In this document: positions 16,713 to 22,798 of the stretch, piece by piece | How the letters are laid out: each line of letters begins with the position of its first letter | Numbering within the stretch: position 1 is the stretch's first letter | Assembly (NCBI GenBank): GCA_030528565.1 | Contig: JAUMYP010000002.1 | Span: 1-56,853, forward strand | DNA length: 56,853 bases | Source: Pseudomonadota bacterium | GTDB taxonomy: Bacteria; Pseudomonadota; Gammaproteobacteria; Xanthomonadales; Xanthomonadaceae | Direction: 5' to 3' | Position numbers and translations under genes: made by a program | Notes under the pieces: model-generated | The model's input: only the letters and a program-made list of their open reading frames with translations | Told to the model about the DNA's origin: nothing | Databases searched by the model: none

Positions 16713-17732
16713 ATGAGCAACGAAAACATCATCTACGACACCCCGGCCACCCCTATGGATTATGGTCAGAGCCTGGACATTTCCGAATCGCAATGGCTAC
16801 AGGTATTGCAGCGCCTCAATACCAACTTCGTTTTTCTGTTTGGTCGCCGCGCTGCCGGAAAATCCGCAATTCTCTCTTCATTGCTGCATACCGGCACACT
16901 GGGCAATATCATGGACACTGGTGTGGTATTCCAGAAAAACCTTGCCCATCACAACCTTGCCCACAACATGGGCGACCCTGAAATTGCCGAAGTTTTCAGC
17001 AATTTGCAAATCCAGAGCAATGCCACCTGGGATAGCCTTTGTGATTGCTTCCAATGGAATGCCTATACCCAGAGCAGTAGCGGCTTTTTGCCTGCCCGTA
17101 CCGCTGCCGGGCGACCACCCCTACTGCTGGATGGCACCCTGACCCCAACTGCCAACCCACATGCGCCTGAACTCAATATCACCTTGCTGGAAGTCGCCGG
17201 CGAGGTGCTGCAAGATGGTGTCAGCAAGGGCAATATGCCCTCCAATGTGGATATTTATTTTCGCGCCCAGAATATCTCCAAAACCTTCCTCATCCTGGTG
17301 CCATTTACCGACACCCAGCAGGATGATGCATTAATCAGTAACTGGCTGGGCAATATGTTGGCACGTAACCCGATGGCGCGCAATTGCCCGATTATCCTGC
17401 TGCTGACCAAATGGGATGCCAACCCCCGCGCCGAACTGCAAGACCCGAGCGTCGTCGTCCAGCAGACCATGGTGCAGACTTACAACCGCTTGCAGCACTT
17501 TCCCGACTTCCGTATCGACGCATTCTCGATTGGCCCGATTGAGCAAATGCAAACCCAGCACCGGGATGCCAACGGCCAATTCATCAATGGCCCCTATACC
17601 CAAAACCTCGACCTGCAATCGGCACAGCGGCTATGGAATGCCCTATATCGCTCCTTCGCCGGTGTCGGACTGTCTCCACCTCCACCGCCACCACCAAAGA
17701 AAGGGCTCTTTGAAAAGCTTTTTGGCGGCTGA
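16713..17732 (+). CDS. TRAFAC-type GTPase (island gene 2)
   Basis: 339-aa soluble P-loop protein. Walker A/G1 is FGRRAAGKS (44-51). A Walker B/G3-like strand is ITLLEVAGE, with Glu in place of the usual DxxG Asp. G4 is LLLTKWD (TKxD at 232-235, guanine specificity). A switch-like variable insert occupies residues about 60-150. The C-terminus has seven consecutive prolines (322-328) followed by KKGLFEKLFGG, an amphipathic tail. It resembles the GTPases of bacterial GTPase-centred conflict systems rather than Era, EngB or Ras-like housekeeping GTPases; this is by-eye inference. A good GGAATTCTC leader precedes the ATG. Its stop overlaps the next start (TGATG), implying coupled translation and stoichiometric partnership. 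Confidence 0.82.
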   Translation: MSNENIIYDTPATPMDYGQSLDISESQWLQVLQRLNTNFVFLFGRRAAGKSAILSSLLHTGTLGNIMDTGVVFQKNLAHHNLAHNMGDPEIAEVFSNLQIQSNATWDSLCDCFQWNAYTQSSSGFLPARTAAGRPPLLLDGTLTPTANPHAPELNITLLEVAGEVLQDGVSKGNMPSNVDIYFRAQNISKTFLILVPFTDTQQDDALISNWLGNMLARNPMARNCPIILLLTKWDANPRAELQDPSVVVQQTMVQTYNRLQHFPDFRIDAFSIGPIEQMQTQHRDANGQFINGPYTQNLDLQSAQRLWNALYRSFAGVGLSPPPPPPPKKGLFEKLFGG

Positions 17733-19372
17733 TGGCAATACGGAAACACACCATGATTTACCTTTCTATCATCGGCACCCCCGATGGCTACAAAGGCTTT
17801 AACCTTCAACGTACTCCGGAAGGCAGCTTGCGCATTAGCGAGCTGCCCTCCGAAAGCGAAACAACCCTGGCGTTGGGACATGAGCTACACTTCGATGGTC
17901 AGCAGCGGATTTATACATTTCAGGCATCAGCCGCAAAGTCACGGCAGCCCGCATTTTTCCAGTATGGGCTATTGCAGCCTGCCATCGGCTTCAGCGACCG
18001 CAGCGGCCAGTATCTAGGAGTTAGCCTGCGCAGTAATGCAGCATTTAATCCTTCTAGCACCTACGAGCTACTGGGAGAGCTGCTCGATGTCCTGGCCAAG
18101 CAACTATTGCCCGATGGCACCCGTTTCCAGCCCGGACAATTCAACAGCAATATCCTAGGTCAAGCCGCCGCAGCATTTTTTTCGAAGCTCGAAACCCTGA
18201 CCAGGCTATCAGGAAAGCCAGCAACAGGCATCAGCCCCACCATTAGCGGGCAATGGGCTATTCCCCTTCCTGAAATCAATACCGACACACTATCGCATGC
18301 ACTCGGCAAGTATTGCTTTCATCCCGAAACCGGCTGGCGCAACGGGAGATTTGCCTTTATCACCAAGCGCCACCAACTTGCAGGGCTATGGCAGCTAGTG
18401 CAACCAGCAGGCAGTCAAAATCTTGAGCCACCACCCAAACAGGACACAAAAAAAACCAGCGCCAGCAAGCAAGACAATAAAACTCCAGAGCAGCCTTACC
18501 CGCCTAAAGTCACCGGCAGCAAGCAAACTCCCGAATATCCACAGCCGCCTTATCGCGAGACACCTGCAGGAAATGGCAGGGCTGCATCATCGCCCGACCT
18601 CTATGGAAAAGCTGCACCCGACACCATGCCCCCTTCACATCTTGGGCAGCCCACGAGTGGAAAAGCCATCCGTCAGCCGGGTTTCGACAATACCGGAGAG
18701 TCTCCGATATGGCCTGAAATCACTGAGTCCAGCCGACATACGGCTGCATCAAAGCGCCCATTTCCATACCAATGGCTAGTACTTGGCGGCATTGCCATTG
18801 CCAGCCTCGCTGTTATTGCGCTCCTCATTATCAAGCCAGGCCCAGAAGATACCCCAACAAATCCCGATGAAACTACAGAAGAAACGCCACCTAAAAATAC
18901 AGTCATAAACGCTGACAGCAATACGCTTGAACTGGAAGAAAAAATTATCGAATTGAGAGATATAGCAGAACAGAAAGCCAATGAGGCCCAAACAGCATTT
19001 GAAAAGGCCAAAAACAGCAAAACTCTGGAGGAAGCCTCCAAAGCTGCCGATGAGGCACAGGCAGCCGCACAGGCAGCCAAAACGGCTAATGATACCGCTC
19101 ATAAAATCCACGAACACATACAACTGGAGCTGAATACAACAAAAAATGCTGCCCAAAAGGCAGAGGAGAATGCAAAAAAAGCTGCTGAATTTGCCAATGA
19201 AAAAGCCACACCCGCAAAAAGAGGAGAACCAAAGAGCAGAAATCGTAATAGAGAAGAAAACTCCAGCACTAGCAACAAACAAACCTTCTCCCCCATAGCT
19301 CCCGTGGAATTAAGCACCACCAGATTAGAAGCAGCCAAGCAAGAAACAAACGCTAACAAGAGGACAAAATGA
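17732..19372 (+). CDS. GTPase-coupled single-pass protein with periplasmic coiled coil (island gene 3)
   Basis: 546 aa in four parts. (1) A globular N-domain, about 1-225, with strands such as MIYLSIIGTPDGYKGF, AFFQYGLLQPAIGFSDRSGQY and LGVSLR. (2) A Pro/Lys/Ser/Gln-rich linker, about 230-345. (3) One TM helix, about 347-368, preceded by K-R, so the N-domain should be cytoplasmic. (4) An Ala/Glu/Lys coiled coil (about 395-490; repeated A-x-x-A-x-x-A-A heptads) with a polar tail, presumably periplasmic. Its translation is coupled to the GTPase gene (TGATG overlap) and to the next gene (ATGA overlap). The N-domain has the look of a GTPase-associated module; no family is claimed. It could transmit a cytoplasmic GTPase state to the periplasm. 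An alternative start at 17753 would remove seven residues. Confidence 0.78.
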   Translation: MAIRKHTMIYLSIIGTPDGYKGFNLQRTPEGSLRISELPSESETTLALGHELHFDGQQRIYTFQASAAKSRQPAFFQYGLLQPAIGFSDRSGQYLGVSLRSNAAFNPSSTYELLGELLDVLAKQLLPDGTRFQPGQFNSNILGQAAAAFFSKLETLTRLSGKPATGISPTISGQWAIPLPEINTDTLSHALGKYCFHPETGWRNGRFAFITKRHQLAGLWQLVQPAGSQNLEPPPKQDTKKTSASKQDNKTPEQPYPPKVTGSKQTPEYPQPPYRETPAGNGRAASSPDLYGKAAPDTMPPSHLGQPTSGKAIRQPGFDNTGESPIWPEITESSRHTAASKRPFPYQWLVLGGIAIASLAVIALLIIKPGPEDTPTNPDETTEETPPKNTVINADSNTLELEEKIIELRDIAEQKANEAQTAFEKAKNSKTLEEASKAADEAQAAAQAAKTANDTAHKIHEHIQLELNTTKNAAQKAEENAKKAAEFANEKATPAKRGEPKSRNRNREENSSTSNKQTFSPIAPVELSTTRLEAAKQETNANKRTK

Positions 19373-19812
19373 AAATCTTCAGCTTTTCAGGCCGTGCACG
19401 ACGCTCAGAAACACTTACCCTTCTATTCATATATGCCATATTAAATGGGATCTACAGAGGGGCAGCCGCCTTCATATGGGGAGATGCCACAAGAGCCCCC
19501 GATATCGTGGCTCTGCCCGCAATAATTGTATTCTTTTTTCTATACATCATTTTGCTGGCCTCATTAGTCAGGCGCATGCATGACATCAACAAGTCCGGCT
19601 GGTTTGCCATTATTCCTTTTGTAAACTTTATCCTCAGCCTTTTCCCCGGCACACCCGGCCCCAACCGCTTTGGCCCTGACCCGAGAAATCCGGAAGCAAA
19701 GGAATCACAGCATCCTGCGCAAGTGAATCAGCACCTGCCGCAACAACGTGTATCACAGCATGGCACCCGCCAACGCCCTGTACAGCAGGGAAGAAACATT
19801 CCCGGACTGTAA
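19369..19812 (+). CDS. DUF805 membrane protein, copy 1, with Ixx-GL tail (island gene 4)
   Basis: 147 aa. DUF805 hallmarks: FSFSGRARRSETL at the N-terminus (F-x-GRA-x-R-x-E), three TM spans, VRRMHDINKSGW and the conserved GPNRFGPDPR. After the domain comes a 45-residue Gln/Pro/His-rich hydrophilic tail ending QGRNIPGL. DUF805 proteins are small inner-membrane proteins of unknown function. It overlaps gene 3 by 4 bp (ATGA). Two more DUF805 genes follow in the same operon. Confidence 0.88.
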   Translation: MKIFSFSGRARRSETLTLLFIYAILNGIYRGAAAFIWGDATRAPDIVALPAIIVFFFLYIILLASLVRRMHDINKSGWFAIIPFVNFILSLFPGTPGPNRFGPDPRNPEAKESQHPAQVNQHLPQQRVSQHGTRQRPVQQGRNIPGL

Positions 19813-19966
19813 TCAGCCCAAAGCCATGGATGGCTTCTACAACGGGCGCACCATAGCGGACAGCATTTATCACATGATGGCTACGCACCCACAAACCAGG
19901 ACAAGGGCAAGCCAAATCACATCACTCCGCTGGCGACATCACTTTCCAATAAACAGAGACAAGCAT

Positions 19967-20533
19967 ATGCGCAACCCACATAATCGCTCAAAACTTGTCT
20001 GGAACGCATTAAAAAAGACCTTCCATTATCGCGGCCGCGCCTGTCGGCGTGAGTTCCTAAGTCTGATTTTTACAATAAATTTCCTAATATTCATACTTTA
20101 TCTTGTCGGAGCCGCCCTGTTCATGACAGCAGACAAAATATCCATGGACGCCAGCCATGAATATTCCAGAATTACCGAATCCATGTCCGACGAGGAGATT
20201 GACAACAGTACAGAGGCCAAGAGGGCAGGAAAAGAGTTCATGGCGGCACTTGAAAAAAGAAGACCTTTCGAGACTGCCGTTAGTTACATCATGTTATTGG
20301 CAATCAGCATCTACGCTTTGTCCATATTGCCACTGCTTTCCTCTGCTGTGCGCAGAGCTCACGATGTCGGTTATAGCGGATGGCTGTTGCTTATCCCATT
20401 CATGAACATATTTCTACTACTCGCCCCAGGCATGATAGGGAAAAACCGATTTGGACCAAACCCAAGAATCGCCTGCCACCTTCCGGAAGAAATACAAACT
20501 CCAAATTCAAAAACACATATCCGCGGACTTTGA
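19967..20533 (+). CDS. DUF805 membrane protein, copy 2, divergent (island gene 5)
   Basis: 188 aa. N-terminal FHYRGRACRREFLSLIF (the GRA-x-R-x-E signature), TM spans near 35-60, 105-125 and 135-155, an internal charged insertion of about 50 residues (SMDASHEYSRITESMSDEEI...) not present in copies 1 and 3, then VRRAHDVGYSGW and GKNRFGPNPR. The tail is short and ends S-K-T-H-I-R-G-L. The start at 19967 (M-R-N-P-H) was chosen because the frame upstream has no DUF805 features. It follows copy 1 after 154 bp. Confidence 0.85.
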   Translation: MRNPHNRSKLVWNALKKTFHYRGRACRREFLSLIFTINFLIFILYLVGAALFMTADKISMDASHEYSRITESMSDEEIDNSTEAKRAGKEFMAALEKRRPFETAVSYIMLLAISIYALSILPLLSSAVRRAHDVGYSGWLLLIPFMNIFLLLAPGMIGKNRFGPNPRIACHLPEEIQTPNSKTHIRGL

Positions 20534-20543
20534 GATCACCACC

Positions 20544-21119
20544 ATGTCAAAACCTAAAATTCACCTCTCCCTGTTTTTCCCCGCTGCACTTCTTGCTTCA
20601 TGCACTCCGCTTGCACCCCCTACAACAAGTCTCCAGGAGATACTCGAGGATAAAAGTTACAGTCTTTTATGCTCAAATAGCGGAATAGACGGGGAAACCA
20701 TCATCAGGACAACTTCACTGCGAAGCCCTGCAAGCCTTAACAAAAGCAATAATAAATATACATCTATTATTTCAATGCAAGTCATCCACCCAAGACTAGG
20801 CCCAATCCTTAAAGCAAGGATAACTGGAACCCAAAGCCTTGAAGAAAATAAAGAAAATTTCAAATCAAGATTTGAGCTAAAAGAAATTAAAGTAACCCAT
20901 GCAGCCTCAAGCGTATTCGGAGAAACACCAGAAGAGCTGGAAGACGAAGCAAGAAATGCCGCAAAAGAAGAAGCATCATTTGATTTCAAAATAATCGATG
21001 AAAACCGATTTACTTATTTCAACAGAGACTCGACCACCATCTGCCAGCGCATCCCCCACATCAGCCTTGACCTGCACACGCTAACCACTGACAGTGAAAT
21101 ATTTAAAATTCTGGATTAA
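20544..21119 (+). CDS. lipoprotein of unknown function (island gene 6)
   Basis: 191 aa. The signal sequence MSKPKIHLSLFFPAALLASC has a lipobox L-A-S-C with the lipidated Cys at residue 20 or so, followed by a Pro/Thr-rich spacer. The mature region mixes strands and helices, with an acidic helix ETPEELEDEARNAAKEEASF and two further cysteines. Base composition is visibly AT-richer than the backbone. The ATG lies 10 bp after the preceding stop. No family recognised; it probably sits in the outer or inner leaflet facing the periplasm, where the gene-3 coiled coil also is. Confidence 0.75.
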   Translation: MSKPKIHLSLFFPAALLASCTPLAPPTTSLQEILEDKSYSLLCSNSGIDGETIIRTTSLRSPASLNKSNNKYTSIISMQVIHPRLGPILKARITGTQSLEENKENFKSRFELKEIKVTHAASSVFGETPEELEDEARNAAKEEASFDFKIIDENRFTYFNRDSTTICQRIPHISLDLHTLTTDSEIFKILD

Positions 21120-21130
21120 GGAGTCAAAAA

Positions 21131-21508
21131 ATGTTCTCAGGACGCGCAACTCGCACAGAATTCATCCTAATAACCACGATTATCCCCTTAATACTCTTTG
21201 GAGTCGTCATTATATTTGATTTTGACAGTAATTTTGCACAAACATCACTTGCCCTTATTGGATTTTTTTGGATATATGAAGTCACTGCAAGGAGACTGCA
21301 TGACTGCAATGTCAGTGGCTTCTTTACCTTGCCATGTATGCTAACTCCGGCCTTTATCCTGCTCTATTTCTATCCACCAACCCAAGGCCCGAACCGCTTT
21401 GGCCCTGATCCACGTGATGCCCACAATGATAGCTCCGCAATTGAGCATCAAGATACCCCGCCATCATCGCGCTCCAGCAAACAGGGGCGAAATATTCCCG
21501 GTCTTTAG
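21131..21508 (+). CDS. DUF805 membrane protein, copy 3 (island gene 7)
   Basis: 125 aa, the shortest of the three. It begins directly with the signature MFSGRATRTEFIL, has three TM spans, ARRLHDCNVSGF (HD-x-x-x-SG-W/F) and QGPNRFGPDPR, then a 30-residue hydrophilic linker ending SKQGRNIPGL, the same eight-residue ending (QGRNIPGL) as copy 1 although the linkers differ. The ATG is 12 bp after the lipoprotein stop, with an AAGGAG site. Confidence 0.88.
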   Translation: MFSGRATRTEFILITTIIPLILFGVVIIFDFDSNFAQTSLALIGFFWIYEVTARRLHDCNVSGFFTLPCMLTPAFILLYFYPPTQGPNRFGPDPRDAHNDSSAIEHQDTPPSSRSSKQGRNIPGL

Positions 21509-21559
21509 TCCATTGCATACAAACCATCATTTGCAGTTGCCATACACAGGAACATCACC

Positions 21560-21982
21560 ATGAAACTTCTTGCCCCCTGCCTCGTGTTTATTGCTACCAC
21601 CATGCTTTCCTTTACTGCCCAAGCCGCCGAATGCAGCCGCTACGAAGCTGACAAGGCCCAGGTTCTTTCTGAAAAAGCTGGAGAGCAATTGATAGGAAAA
21701 ATGGGTGGCGGCCAGGATATTCGGATAAGGATGCGCAGTTGCGAGTTCAATGCTTACAACAGAAAGTTCCGGACAGAAATCGAAGTTTACTGGAACGGGG
21801 CTTTTATTCGTTCCAATACATATAATATTGATGGCGTACTGACCTTTGGAGAAGATGGCAAATACCCCTCATTTTCCCAGACTTATGCCAGCCAAAGCGT
21901 CAAAGACCTCAAGTTTTGGGCAGCACTGGCGGGAGGCGTGATCATACTTGCCACCCTTTCTGCCGAAGGGCAATCCCACTAA
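21560..21982 (+). CDS. exported protein with C-terminal hydrophobic segment (island gene 8)
   Basis: 140 aa. Signal peptide MKLLAPCLVFIATTMLSFTAQA, mature region with a Cys pair (one near the mature N-terminus, one in RMRSCEFN) and beta-strand-like pattern (KFRTEIEVYWNGAFIRSNTY). A hydrophobic stretch near the C-terminus (FWAALAGGVIILATLSA) could anchor it in the membrane. The ATG follows the copy-3 DUF805 stop by 51 bp. No family recognised. Confidence 0.72.
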   Translation: MKLLAPCLVFIATTMLSFTAQAAECSRYEADKAQVLSEKAGEQLIGKMGGGQDIRIRMRSCEFNAYNRKFRTEIEVYWNGAFIRSNTYNIDGVLTFGEDGKYPSFSQTYASQSVKDLKFWAALAGGVIILATLSAEGQSH

Positions 21983-22091
21983 TGTTTCTGCAAGCAAGCG
22001 GTTCTTGCCCATGATGCATTCAGCCCTTTGCCGTAGCAGCCAGCTTTTCAAATAGCCAAAATCAATTACCACACATAAAGACTTATAAATC

Positions 22092-22643
22092 ATGAAGAAG
22101 ATTATGGATTTTCTTGGAATATTGATTGTCATGCTTCTAGGCGCAACAATGATAAGGTGCTCCAAGCATTATACGAGCAAAAAAGACCCAATACCCAGAC
22201 CCGCCTATCAAGAGACGTCATTAGAAAAATGCTCACACTATTATAATATAGGGAATACATTTTTCTCAGAAATAATCAGCAACAAACAAAAATTTGCCTG
22301 CCTTGGAATCTACAAACACTGCGAAGAAAAAAGCAGAAACAGCATGGACGAGTGCATGGAAACATATGTTTCAAAGAGCAAGGAAATGAGAAACCTAGAT
22401 GCACCACACAATATGCAATCTTCCATAAGGGTATTGCCATCATATTTAGCAAAGGTAACCGAATATACTCATAGAAACCAACTCAGGGAAAAATTCTTAT
22501 CCTCACATGAATCTGAGCTATCAGTCATTATTGCCAAGTGCAGTATGGAGCTGATAGACGCCAATGAAGCCATTCATTTTGATACGCTCAGTCCATGTGT
22601 TGATGTAAAAGCAGAGGACTATATGGCATCGCTTAAAAATTAA
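22092..22643 (+). CDS. AT-rich Cys-containing exported protein (island gene 9)
   Basis: 183 aa. The N-terminal hydrophobic segment (MDFLGILIVMLLGATMIRC) is a signal anchor, or a lipoprotein signal with the Cys at residue 23. The mature part is mainly helical with seven or so cysteines, including the spaced pairs FACLGIYKHCEE and MDECMETY, suggesting disulphides. Base composition is the lowest-GC of the window and codon use is unlike the backbone, typical of acquired DNA. It is separated from gene 8 by 109 bp, so it may have its own promoter. A terminator follows at 22757. No family recognised. Confidence 0.7.
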   Translation: MKKIMDFLGILIVMLLGATMIRCSKHYTSKKDPIPRPAYQETSLEKCSHYYNIGNTFFSEIISNKQKFACLGIYKHCEEKSRNSMDECMETYVSKSKEMRNLDAPHNMQSSIRVLPSYLAKVTEYTHRNQLREKFLSSHESELSVIIAKCSMELIDANEAIHFDTLSPCVDVKAEDYMASLKN

Positions 22644-22756
22644 GCACAAGCAGAGCGACAGCTGGCCAACAAGGAGCCCGGCAGTATCCCTCCACAGCAC
22701 TGAAAGCCATACCCACTGCGTAACGCTCTCTTTTATACGCAAGGCAGGCATCACAA

Positions 22757-22798
22757 AGCCCCCGTATCCCAGCAAGGAATACGGGGGCTGCTCTTTTT
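22757..22798 (+). terminator. terminator ending the island operon (shared with secA 3' end)
   Basis: Perfect 11-bp stem AGCCCCCGTAT (22757-22767) / ATACGGGGGCT (22779-22789), 11-nt loop, followed on the plus strand by GCTCTTTTT. The reverse reading gives secA a hairpin too, but with a poor T-run, so it may act in both directions. Confidence 0.8.

Noticed and set aside
17686-17706. CCN repeat as a microsatellite or CRISPR-like repeat
   Set aside because: It is a simple in-frame proline run in the GTPase gene; codons vary and there are no spacers.
19748-19966. Longer N-terminus for the second DUF805 protein
   Set aside because: DUF805 similarity begins only after M-R-N-P-H at 19967; the upstream residues overlap the end of copy 1 in another frame.
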